Below are positions 9,901 through 16,474 of a stretch of DNA of 26,904 bases, piece after piece (the stretch's first letter is position 1; every line of letters begins with the position of its first letter). The DNA is from CAYQAJ01 sp964415245 (GTDB lineage Bacteria; Planctomycetota; Planctomycetia; Pirellulales; Pirellulaceae). The DNA lies in assembly GCA_964415245.1 (NCBI GenBank), contig CAYQAJ010000037.1:1-26904 (forward strand). The letters run 5' to 3'. Both the position numbers and the translations under genes were made by a program. The notes under the pieces were generated by a model. It did no database searches and was not told where the DNA came from. It saw only the letters and a program-made list of their open reading frames with translations.

Positions 9901-10097
9901 GCGACCCGCTTCAGCCGCAGCATGTCATCGCGGTGCCCAAGGACGAGATCGAGCTGCAAGCGGCATCGCCGACCAGCCCCATGCCGGCCGGCCTGCTCGA
10001 TACCTTGTCGCTCGATGAAATACTCGATCTGCTGGCCTACATCGAATCCGGCGGCGATCCTGGCCATCCGAGCTTCCAAGGCTCGTCTCCCAAGTAA
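6993..10097 (+). CDS. PVC-type haem-binding beta-propeller protein (secreted)
   Basis: A 1034-residue exported protein; the ATG at 6993 has GAGGT 5 nt upstream and opens a long signal sequence (about residues 1-41). Parts in order: a galactose-binding/jelly-roll-like domain (about 63-165, beginning IPQWIWADPSPKAGQTAYF); a glucose/sorbosone dehydrogenase-like beta-propeller (about 236-590, with FDPRGRIIVAREDKG and HGRNDLVLGPDGAIYLIHGD); a helical HEAT-like stretch (about 605-880); and a C-terminal planctomycete haem domain with the c-type motif CARCH at C897-H901 followed by EGTPLGPDLTDVARRFGRRD. Proteins of this build are predicted periplasmic dehydrogenases or sugar-binding cytochromes that pass electrons to haem c. 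The substrate is not known. It is followed after 197 bp by a creatininase-family gene on the same strand. Confidence 0.93.
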   Translation: MVRRLVAASLLTGIFAVLVLPLLWTQASLVFAPTAGAAQAQEPTESGEEHSVEHAAERQPRAIPQWIWADPSPKAGQTAYFRTTFRLDEPVRHAELRCAADRRMSIVLNARHLGDAENYQQMARFDAAPLLHKGTNILAVKATSEGNTAGVVLVIDIELESGALVRIVSNDAWFAALKEPNGWNQLESDRDQWFESTSFGALGVLPWGDPTGEVDDYNQWKKALGTEGAVDPTLLSYPPGFEVELVRSARSGEGSWISLAFDPRGRIIVAREDKGLLRMTLLRDGRAETQVESVDDTLRECRGLLWAYDSLYVNANNSQGLYRLRDTDGDDRFDEVKLLRATGGGVGHGRNDLVLGPDGAIYLIHGDDVLLPTDFDPAGSPHAHYELDRLLPCRWNQFLQNYGTIPPAGHVIRTDRDGRTWQLMAGGFRNPYGIDFNSDGEMFTYDADMEWDVGAPWYRPTRVNHIVSGGDYGWRQGSFKWPAFYPDSLPSNLDIGLGSPTAVRFGYRSQFPSPYREALYILDWAYGRIIAVHMKPRGASYECTAESFIKGRPLNVTDLEIGPDGAMYFLTGGRGTQSGLYRVRYTGPQVDPRPPTAEEIAAAEQAAQARALRHRLEAFHGGPYADAIGTAWPHLDSDDVWIRHAARVAVEFQPLTEWREMALAEKRPTARTTALLALARMETESMRPRVIAAIADLPWEELSAEQQTIALRAAVVCLARMHDTDSDSVTALRKRLAKLYPASTREANELLCELLVFLDEPTVVAKTLPLIAAAPTQPEKLHYLYMLRAAKSGWTLADRATYIQWLREGERFAGAHLMPRFIQWIREDAAETLSDAERQSLSELLAPAPPPTEAESPLPNRHVIKQWQLNDLADALPEVDRGRSFDGGKAMYAAALCARCHRMATEGTPLGPDLTDVARRFGRRDILISILDPSRVVDEKYRGTSIVTHDGKVIVGQVTGEEDGRVLVASDPLQPQHVIAVPKDEIELQAASPTSPMPAGLLDTLSLDEILDLLAYIESGGDPGHPSFQGSSPK

Positions 10098-10121
10098 CAA
10101 ATGGACGGCCGCGCGCGACAC

Positions 10122-10188
10122 ACTGACACGGAGACGCGGGGACGCGGCGACATGCTCCCCGGTTAGCCGCGAAGCGAAGCGGAGCGCG
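10122..10188 (+). repeat. 67-nt intergenic repeat, copy A
   Basis: First of two copies of a 67-nt direct repeat that bracket the creatininase gene; the second is at 11099-11165. The copies align without gaps and agree at about 56 of 67 positions by eye. The best-conserved part is GGTTAGCCGCGA followed by AGCGGAGCGCG. A shorter relative (GGTTAGCC, T, CGACGCGCAGCG) occurs near 17812. No coding potential is evident. Confidence 0.8.
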
Positions 10189-10294
10189 ATCGACACGGCG
10201 CTATGAAGCAACCGCCTCTCCGACTGAAAACGGAACACCGAAAACTGAAAACTAAAACGGCCCTCGGCTGTACTTACCTTAGCGGGAGCCAATC

Positions 10295-11065
10295 ATGCGC
10301 TACGGCGAGCTCACCTGGCTCGATATTCAGGACCTCGACAAGGACCGCGTCGTCGTGGTCTGTCCGATCGCTTCGTTGGAACAGCACGGGCACCATTTGC
10401 CGCTCTTGACCGACACGTTCCTTGTGACCGGCGTGGCCGAGCGCGTACACGAGAAACTTGCCGACCGCATCCTGCTCACTCCGACGTTGTGGCTGGGTGC
10501 GTCGGACCATCACCTCGACTTTCCCGGCACGATCTCGGTGCCCAACACGGTCTACGTCGAGATGATCAAGTCGGTAGCGGCCTCCATGGTACAGGCCGGT
10601 TTCTCGCGCATCCTGCTCTTGAACGGCCACGGCGGGAACATCGCGCCCGGCGAAACGGCAATCACCGAACTGGCCAATGAAGTTGATGAGTGCGACGAGG
10701 TATACGTAACGCTCGCTTCGTACTGGACGGTGGCTCAGGCGGCGATGAAGCCTCAGGATCACGGCATGCAGACCCCAGCGCTCACGCACGCCTGCGAATA
10801 CGAAACGTCGATGATGCTGCACCTGCACAGCCGGCTGGTGAAAATGGAACGGGCCCGCGGTCAGGCCGAGCCGGTGGTTCCCGCGCCGCCGACGGTTCGC
10901 GTGGCCGGGCGGTTTCATCGGATGTCGCCAACGGGCGCACTAGGCCGGCCCGAGTTGGCGACCGCCGAGAAAGGGGAGTCGCTCTTATCCGCGATCGCGG
11001 GCGAAGTCGCCGCGCTGATCGAAAACATGCTCACGTGGCCCGAGCGCAAGATTCTTGGCCCGTGA
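10295..11065 (+). CDS. Creatininase-family amidohydrolase
   Basis: A 256-residue cytoplasmic protein; GGGAG lies 6 nt before the ATG. The creatininase fold is recognised by ASLEQHGHHLPLLTDT (metal-ligand candidates E29, H31 and D40), the NGHGGN loop (N110-N115, with H112) and a late HACEYETSMM segment containing E170. Family members are zinc or manganese enzymes that open cyclic amides: creatinine in the founding enzyme, formamide intermediates or mycofactocin peptides in others. No creatine, mycofactocin or riboflavin-pathway genes are nearby, so the substrate is open. Planctomycetes often carry such genes near sugar-utilisation clusters. It lies between two copies of a 67-nt repeat and ends 6 nt before a palindrome that also occurs at two other loci in the window. 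Confidence 0.92.
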   Translation: MRYGELTWLDIQDLDKDRVVVVCPIASLEQHGHHLPLLTDTFLVTGVAERVHEKLADRILLTPTLWLGASDHHLDFPGTISVPNTVYVEMIKSVAASMVQAGFSRILLLNGHGGNIAPGETAITELANEVDECDEVYVTLASYWTVAQAAMKPQDHGMQTPALTHACEYETSMMLHLHSRLVKMERARGQAEPVVPAPPTVRVAGRFHRMSPTGALGRPELATAEKGESLLSAIAGEVAALIENMLTWPERKILGP

Positions 11066-11071
11066 GATAGC

Positions 11072-11089
11072 CGCCACATTTATGTGGCG
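11072..11089. repeat. Palindrome CGCCACATTTATGTGGCG, copy 1
   Basis: An 8-bp perfect stem with a TT loop, starting 7 nt after the creatininase stop codon. In all three copies in this window the palindrome is preceded by TAGC. It could work as a transcription or RNA-stability end, but there is no T tract. Confidence 0.8.
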
Positions 11090-11098
11090 CAAGCGCCG

Positions 11099-11165
11099 AC
11101 TGACGCGGGGAAACGGGGACACGGCGAATTGTTTCCCGGTTAGCCGCGACGCGCAGCGGAGCGCG
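11099..11165 (+). repeat. 67-nt intergenic repeat, copy B
   Basis: Second copy of the 67-nt repeat found at 10122-10188, same orientation, no gaps relative to copy A. It lies between two palindrome copies (11072-11089 and 11196-11213) in the 148-bp gap between the converging creatininase and WD40 genes, so nearly the whole gap is repeat sequence. Confidence 0.8.
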
Positions 11166-11195
11166 CGGTACGCGGCGACGCGGAGTGCCGATAGC

Positions 11196-11213
11196 CGCCA
11201 CATTCATGTGGCG
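11196..11213. repeat. Palindrome CGCCACATTCATGTGGCG, copy 2
   Basis: The same 8-bp stem as copy 1 with a TC loop. It directly abuts the stop codon of the minus-strand WD40 gene (CTA at 11214-11216), so the hairpin would form at the very 3' end of that transcript. Confidence 0.8.
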
Positions 11214-12215
11214 CTATTCCTCAACCGATCCGTCAATCGCCACCGCCTTAAGCTGCCCACCTTCGCCGCCGACGAGCGCATGCCGGCCGTCGGACGCAAT
11301 CGCTACGCAAAAAGCCCAGCCGTCGATCACCGGCACGTCGGCGGTAATCTCGACCGTTTGCGGGTCGATCACGCGCACGTGGCCGTCGTTGCACGCGGCG
11401 ATGATACGCTGGCCGTCGGGCGTCCAGGCAATGTCGAGCGGCTCGGCGGAGAGCCGGGCGAAGCGCACGAGCCGCCCGATCGTCGGCTGCCAGATGCGCA
11501 CCGTGCGGTCGGCCCCGGCCGAGGCGATCTGCTGAAGCGCCCCTTCGCGCGGCGGCGCGATTGCCAGTGCATGCACGGCGGCCGTGTGATTGTCCAGCGT
11601 GCGCACGAGACGCCCGGTCGAGAACTCCCACACCCGCAGACTCTGGTCGAGGCCGGCGGAAACCACGTGCTTGCGGTCCGCGAGAATCACCACGGCGGTC
11701 ACGCCACGCGAATGTCCTTCCAGAACGCGAGTCGTCGGCGATTTGGTGTCCGATGCCCAATGCAGCGACACGGTCTGATCGGCCGATGCGGCCGCCCAGG
11801 CATCGTCGCCGGCCCAAGCGACGCGGTACACCACATCGTTGTGGGTTTCGTCAACCGAGATCAGTCGCCGCTCGGGCCATGAGTAGAACTCGATGCGGCC
11901 GCTCTCGGCGGGATTTCCGCCCGCCACGACTAATGCATCGCCGAATGGGGAGAACGAAACGTGGCCGACGTGCGGCATGCCGGTCTTCAGGCGGTCAATC
12001 AACTCCAGATCGGGCCACGTTCGCACTTCGATGCCGCGCTGTGAGGCGACAACGACCGAGGCGCCGTCGGGGGCAAAGGCGAGCGACGTGATGGGGGGCT
12101 CGGCGGCTAGCGACGCGATACCGAGAAGTGGCGAAAGTGCGAGGGAGAGAATAACGGAGCGCGAAACCGCAAGCGGTGTGGCAAATGTCGAGGTGCGGAT
12201 CGTGCGATGAATCAT
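11214..12215 (-). CDS. Secreted WD40-repeat protein
   Basis: A 333-residue protein of WD40-type blades, for example VSAGLDQSLRVWEFSTGRLV, then IASAGADRTVRIWQPTIGRL, then IIAACNDGHVRVIDPQ. The chosen ATG at 12215 opens a plausible signal peptide (MIHRTIRTSTFATPLAVSRS, then a hydrophobic stretch ending LAAEPP). A GTG at 12272 in the same frame overlaps the DUF1501 stop by 4 bp and would add 19 Asn-rich residues; since neither start has a good ribosome-binding site, that longer form remains possible. WD40 propellers of this sort are frequent beside DUF1501/DUF1553 pairs in planctomycetes and are presumed binding scaffolds. It is the last gene of a likely three-gene minus-strand unit. Confidence 0.87.
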   Translation of the reverse strand: MIHRTIRTSTFATPLAVSRSVILSLALSPLLGIASLAAEPPITSLAFAPDGASVVVASQRGIEVRTWPDLELIDRLKTGMPHVGHVSFSPFGDALVVAGGNPAESGRIEFYSWPERRLISVDETHNDVVYRVAWAGDDAWAAASADQTVSLHWASDTKSPTTRVLEGHSRGVTAVVILADRKHVVSAGLDQSLRVWEFSTGRLVRTLDNHTAAVHALAIAPPREGALQQIASAGADRTVRIWQPTIGRLVRFARLSAEPLDIAWTPDGQRIIAACNDGHVRVIDPQTVEITADVPVIDGWAFCVAIASDGRHALVGGEGGQLKAVAIDGSVEE

Positions 12216-12268
12216 TTGCGCGGGCGCGTTGTTCAGAATGTTGTGATTGTTGTTCAAGATGTTGCGCT

Positions 12269-13654
12269 TCACGTCAGCAGCTCTTCGATCAGTTCGCCGC
12301 CCTGGTTGACGTGCACGGGGCGACCGTCCGACGTTTGCAGCAAGTGTTCGGGGGCGACGCCCAACAGCGTGTAGAGCGTCGAGGCCAGGTCGGCCGGCGT
12401 CACGGGGCGGTCCTTGGGGCTCTCGCCGTGTGCGTCGCTGGCGCCGATCACCTGTCCGCCGGCAACTCCGCCCCCTGCCAGCGCGACGCTGAACACGCGC
12501 GGCCAGTGATCGCGCCCGCCGCCGGTGTTGAGCTTGGGCGTGCGGCCGAACTCGCCCATCACCACGACCAATGTATCGTCCCACAGGCCTCGCTTGACCA
12601 GATCGTGCAACAGCGCGGCCAGCGCCCGATCGAACGAAGGGATCAGCCCCACGGGCACCTTCGCTCCCGTATACCCTTCCTTCAGCCGCGTGTACTGATC
12701 CTGATGCGTGTCCCAGCCGGTGTTGTTGACCGTGACGAACGGCACGCCGCGCTCGATGAGCCGCCGCGCCAACAAACAGCTTTGCCCGATCGTCCTGCTG
12801 CCGTAGCGCTGCCGCACTGCGTCGGGCTCGCGCGCCAGGTCGAACGCCTGCCGCGCTTCGCGCGACGCGATGAGCCGATAAGCCTGGTCGAAATGCGGTC
12901 CGCGCGAGTCGGCATCCGCCTGGTCGAGCCGGCGGCTGAATCCGTCGAGCTCGTTTTGGAACGCGCGGCGCCGTGCCAGTCGCTCGGGCGTAACACTGGG
13001 GTACAGGTCGAGATGCCTGACGCGGAAGTCGGGCTTCGCCGGATCCCCCTCGACCGAAAACGGCCGGCACGTCGCGGGCAGAAATCCCTCGCCCGACATC
13101 TTGCCGCCCCCCACGCGGAAGTCGGGCACGGCGACATGGCGAGGCAACACGACGGCATCGTCGTCCGCTCGATCGACGCCTGAGACGCCGCCGCGCAGTG
13201 AAGCGATAACGGAACCGTAGCTGGGATATTCGAGCGCCGGCGACGGCTTGTAGCCGGTGAGCAGGTAATGGGCGCCGAAGTTATGTTCCCCCAGCGGCGA
13301 CGTGACCGAACGAATCACCGCCAACCGGTCCATCCGCTTCGCTAACTCGGGCATCAGTTCGCAAATCTGAATGCCGGTCACGGAAGTCTGGATGGGGTTA
13401 AAGGGGCCGCGCACTTCCAACGGTGCATCGGGCTTGAGGTCGAACGTCTCCAAGTGGCTCGGGCCGCCGTCGAGCCAGATCAAGATGCAGTTGCGAGCCT
13501 TGAGGCCGGTTTTGGCGCTCGCAGAGTCCGCGGTACTGGCGCGGAGTCGAAACAGATCGGCCAGTCCAACGCCAAGCGCCGCGAGCGAACCGATGCGGAC
13601 AAAGTCGCGCCGCGTGACGCCGTCGCACCTGCGAGAAGTGGAGGTTGTATTCAT
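12269..13654 (-). CDS. DUF1501 twin-arginine exported protein
   Basis: A 461-residue protein. The Met at 13654 is preferred because it puts a twin-arginine signal near the N-terminus: TRRDFVRIGSLAALGVGLAD. Export by Tat in folded form is therefore likely. The body carries the DUF1501 signature LIWLDGGPSHLETFDLKPDA and the later VVVMGEFGRTPKLN and GGRDHWPRVFS motifs. The fold resembles the alkaline phosphatase/sulfatase superfamily, though a catalytic function has not been established for the family. It starts 26 bp after the end of the DUF1549/DUF1553 gene, the classic planctomycete pairing, and ends in an overlap or short gap with the WD40 gene, which supports one transcript. Confidence 0.94.
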   Translation of the reverse strand: MNTTSTSRRCDGVTRRDFVRIGSLAALGVGLADLFRLRASTADSASAKTGLKARNCILIWLDGGPSHLETFDLKPDAPLEVRGPFNPIQTSVTGIQICELMPELAKRMDRLAVIRSVTSPLGEHNFGAHYLLTGYKPSPALEYPSYGSVIASLRGGVSGVDRADDDAVVLPRHVAVPDFRVGGGKMSGEGFLPATCRPFSVEGDPAKPDFRVRHLDLYPSVTPERLARRRAFQNELDGFSRRLDQADADSRGPHFDQAYRLIASREARQAFDLAREPDAVRQRYGSRTIGQSCLLARRLIERGVPFVTVNNTGWDTHQDQYTRLKEGYTGAKVPVGLIPSFDRALAALLHDLVKRGLWDDTLVVVMGEFGRTPKLNTGGGRDHWPRVFSVALAGGGVAGGQVIGASDAHGESPKDRPVTPADLASTLYTLLGVAPEHLLQTSDGRPVHVNQGGELIEELLT

Positions 13655-13680
13655 GACTCGGTTCCAGGTAGACGCACCGC

Positions 13681-15636
13681 TCAATGGTTCGTCACAAACT
13701 CCCGGCAGGTGAGCAGGCTCCACAGAAAGTCTTCGAGGCGCTCACGCCGCTCATTCGCGTCGCCGACGTCGAGTTGCTCGGCCCAGTAGCTCTGCTCGCG
13801 CTCATCGGGCGATCGGCCGAGTGCCCGCGTGTAAAACTCCTCGACGATCTCGCGGGTCGATGCGCCGTCCGCCATCAGCCGGTGCAACCGACCGTCATCA
13901 CTTTCGACGCGGCTGTTGACCAGCGGCCCATTGACCAACAGCAGTGCCCCGCCGATTCCTCCGGCAGGTTCACTGCCCGGCGCACATGTGTCGCCGCGCG
14001 AACAGCCACGCAGCTCGTTGAGATCGTACGACTGGCGCGCCGGGTCGAACCACGTAATGGCCCGCGCTGCGCTCGGCGCGCCAGCCTTTCCTTCGCCCAA
14101 TTGTGGCAGCACGCCCGTCACGTCGGAAAGCGCGTCGAGCAACACTTCGCTCTCCAGCGGGCGAACGATCGCGTGCGCGTAGAATCGATCGGCGGGTCCG
14201 CTGCCATCGCCGCCGGCCTGCCGCTGGTACGCGGCCGAAAGGGCGATCTCCCGCAGCGTGTGCCGAAGATCGTAACCGCTATTCGCCAAGTCATCGGCCA
14301 GTCGCGCCAGCAGCTCGGGGTGCGACGGCGGATTGGTCGACCGCATGTCGTCGTCGGGCTCGACCAGGCCGATGCCCATCATCGCCTTCCACAAACGGTT
14401 GGCCAGCGCCGTAGCGAAGTACGGATTGTCGCACGACGTGAGCCACCGGGCCAGCGCTTCGCGACCATCCGCGTCCGTATCGATCCACGGTCCGCCGGGA
14501 AGCCGCGGTCGCGCCGCTTCGCCTGTGCCCGGGTGCGTCACTTCGCCCCGCGGATTGGCGCGAACGTAGCGGCCCGTTTCCAGCCGGGCGAAGATGGCCG
14601 CGAGCCCGTGGTAATCGTCCTGCGTCCAGCGGTCGAGCGGATGGTCGTGGCAATTGGCGCACCGCAGCCGCACGCCCATGAGGGCCTGGCTGACGAACTC
14701 GGCCTGTAGCCGGGCATCGCCCGCCACGCGGTAGAAGTTGGCCGGCCCGACGCTGTGCGTATCCCCCTCGGCGGTAACGAGAGCCAAGGCAATCGCATCC
14801 AACGGCGCGCCATCAGCCACTTTCGCATGCAGCCAGTCGTAATAAGCACGCGATCCCTCGGTTCCCTGACCTGGCGAACCGACGCCNNNNNNNNNNNNNN
14901 NNNNNNNNNNNNNNNNNNNNNNNNNNNNNNNNNNNNNNNNNNNNNNNNNNNNNNNNNNNNNNNNNNNNNNNNNNNNNNNNNNNNNNGGCACGGTAATCTG
15001 CAGGGTCGCCACGTGCGAGAGAAATCGCACAGCGACCGCGTGCCGTCCTCGGCGCAGCACGGTGAGCTCACCGGATGGGCTAACTTCGACGGCGCCCGGA
15101 TCCTGCGCCGCGTACACGGCGAGGCGGGTAACGTCGCGGCGGCTGCCGTCGTCAAAGTGCGCGACGACCGAAAGCGAAAGGGAAGTCGGCACCGATTCGG
15201 CAGTCGCCGCCGCTGGTTCGACTTCGATGCGTTCGAGTTGGCGCAGTTGGAGCCGCCGCGCGCCTTGCGCAATCCAGGCGGTGAGCAACGCGGCCTCGTC
15301 CGAATCACTGCCGAACCGGAAGCCGCCGCCGTGATCCAACTCAAGCGTGGGCTTGGCCAACAGCAGGCTCTGCTCGGGATGAGCCAGGTTGACGCGGCGC
15401 CCTTTCAGCCGGCGCACGATTTCGTCGTGGTCGTGCCGCGGATCGCCGCCAAAGAGCGAAAGCTTGAATCCCCCGCGACCGCTGGCGGCACCGTGGCAGG
15501 CGGCCGCATTGCAACCGGCGCGGGTAAGCACCGGCAGCACGTCGGTGTCGAAATCCACATCTACAGAAACGGCCGAAGCGTCGGGCGCGGACGAGAGCGC
15601 GGCTGCCAGCACTGCGACGGTAAGCGCGCCGGACAT
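13681..15636 (-). CDS. DUF1549/DUF1553 cytochrome-like protein, interrupted by an assembly gap
   Basis: A secreted planctomycete protein starting at 15636, with AGGA 10 nt upstream and a short signal peptide (MSGALTVAVLAAALSSAPDA). Near the N-terminus is the family's haem-type motif GCNAAACHGAASGRGGFKLS (C42, C47, H48; CX4CH). An Ig-like (BIG2-type) strand region follows (about 150-215). Then come 100 N, the end of DUF1549 with RCANCHDHPLDRWTQDDYHG (a CxxCH site), and a full DUF1553 domain to the end (NPYFATALANRLWKAMMGIG, later LDALSDVTGVLP). The frame is the same on both sides of the N run. Such proteins are predicted exported cytochromes of uncertain substrate, almost always next to DUF1501, as here. 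The true length is unknown because of the gap. Confidence 0.92.
   Translation of the reverse strand: MSGALTVAVLAAALSSAPDASAVSVDVDFDTDVLPVLTRAGCNAAACHGAASGRGGFKLSLFGGDPRHDHDEIVRRLKGRRVNLAHPEQSLLLAKPTLELDHGGGFRFGSDSDEAALLTAWIAQGARRLQLRQLERIEVEPAAATAESVPTSLSLSVVAHFDDGSRRDVTRLAVYAAQDPGAVEVSPSGELTVLRRGRHAVAVRFLSHVATLQITVXXXXXXXXXXXXXXXXXXXXXXXXXXXXXXXXXXGVGSPGQGTEGSRAYYDWLHAKVADGAPLDAIALALVTAEGDTHSVGPANFYRVAGDARLQAEFVSQALMGVRLRCANCHDHPLDRWTQDDYHGLAAIFARLETGRYVRANPRGEVTHPGTGEAARPRLPGGPWIDTDADGREALARWLTSCDNPYFATALANRLWKAMMGIGLVEPDDDMRSTNPPSHPELLARLADDLANSGYDLRHTLREIALSAAYQRQAGGDGSGPADRFYAHAIVRPLESEVLLDALSDVTGVLPQLGEGKAGAPSAARAITWFDPARQSYDLNELRGCSRGDTCAPGSEPAGGIGGALLLVNGPLVNSRVESDDGRLHRLMADGASTREIVEEFYTRALGRSPDEREQSYWAEQLDVGDANERRERLEDFLWSLLTCREFVTNH
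14887..14986. other. Assembly gap of exactly 100 N
   Basis: One hundred undetermined bases inside the DUF1549/DUF1553 gene. The round number suggests a placeholder for a gap of unknown size. The protein parts missing here (end of the Ig-like region and start of DUF1549) normally need more than 33 residues, so the real gap is probably longer. Confidence 0.97.
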
Positions 15637-15924
15637 GGGCGGTAATTCCTTACGCGGCAAACGGCGTGCCGCGGGCGATCGATTTCGAGCGGCTCGCAAA
15701 ACCTTCTCGGAAACCGCGCGTGCGGAAACCTCAAAACGACTCGTATTGCAAGGCCGGCCACACACTGCTAATTACACGCACCCGCCGCACGCGAGATTTC
15801 TCCATCCTACCGCAACCGCGGGCCAAAGGCACGATCAAGCGGTCCAGAACAGGGAACACGGCCGCGGAAGTCGCGGTGCCGGGAGAAAAGGGATTTCGAT
15901 TCGGAAAAATGCGACCAAGAAGGA

Positions 15925-15953
15925 TTGACTTTGCCCGCGCGGCGGCCGATATG
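15925..15953 (+). promoter_or_regulatory. Weak candidate sigma-70 promoter
   Basis: TTGACT (15925-15930), a 17-nt spacer, then GATATG (15948-15953). The -35 box matches five of six consensus bases, the -10 only three. It points toward the PQQ-type gene but lies about 520 bp upstream, so its role is doubtful. Confidence 0.2.
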
Positions 15954-16126
15954 TGTTGCTGTACCTCGCCGACCCAGGAAACGTGGGGTACAATTACACG
16001 GAAACAATTGGCAGTTCGACTCGTATGAGCGGCGTGGTCGGCTTAGCAGCCGCTAATCGCGGGTCGGCTTTTGAAACAACCTCCGGCTAGCATTCCGGCA
16101 GAGGGACCATCAGGTTAGCGTAGGCC

Positions 16127-16165
16127 GGGGTCACCAACGGCTGGTGCGATAGCACGCCAGACCCC
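16127..16165. repeat. Compact two-part stem-loop
   Basis: An outer stem GGGGTC (16127-16132) with GACCCC (16160-16165) encloses an inner hairpin, CTGGTGC (16141-16147), loop GATA, GCACGCCAG (16152-16160), with a small bulge. An alternative hairpin CACCA-ACGGC-TGGTG overlaps it. It looks like an intergenic repeat or RNA structure, with no known family that I can name. Confidence 0.4.
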
Positions 16166-16233
16166 CGCCTGTCTCGCAGCGACTCCATTTGCTGCAAGCG
16201 GCCGGAGGAATTTTTATACTTTGCCGCGCGCTT

Positions 16234-16287
16234 CGCCGGCGCGGCCGCTCTACTCGAACGAAATCGAGAGGGCTGGCCGCGCCGGCG
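16234..16287. repeat. Perfect 13-bp GC-rich inverted repeat upstream of the PQQ-type gene
   Basis: Arms CGCCGGCGCGGCC (16234-16246) and GGCCGCGCCGGCG (16275-16287) are exact complements. The 28-nt interior contains a smaller stem, CTCGA and TCGAG. Shortly after the right arm comes TGCGTGTTTT. It lies about 190 bp before the next gene and could be an attenuator, a terminator or an insulating hairpin. Confidence 0.6.
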
Positions 16288-16474
16288 TGCGTGTTTTGGG
16301 GGCTTCTCTCCCCACGCGGTGCTCTGCTGAACGCGGGACTTCTGCCGCGTCTGCCGTCTTACCTCGTAGCGGCATGATCTACGCAGCGCTTGACGACCGA
16401 CTGCTCGTGGGACAAGCTGTCAGCTTCCGCAACGGTGTCTTCCGCCCTGCCCGCCTCCTTTGCCCACCGCACCC

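Larger units (their letters stand above)
15637..16474. other. Long divergent intergenic region with structured elements
   Basis: 838 bp between the divergent DUF1549/DUF1553 and PQQ-type genes. Open frames here show no recognisable protein. It contains a promoter-like pair near 15925, a folded element at 16127-16165 and a strong hairpin at 16234-16287, all listed separately. GGAGGAA at 16204 is not followed by a start codon at a usable distance; TATACT at 16215-16220 resembles a -10 box but lacks a -35 element. Confidence 0.5.

Noticed and set aside
14887..14986. Frameshift or pseudogene in DUF1549/DUF1553
   Set aside because: The frame is intact on both sides; the interruption is an assembly gap, so no biological break can be claimed.
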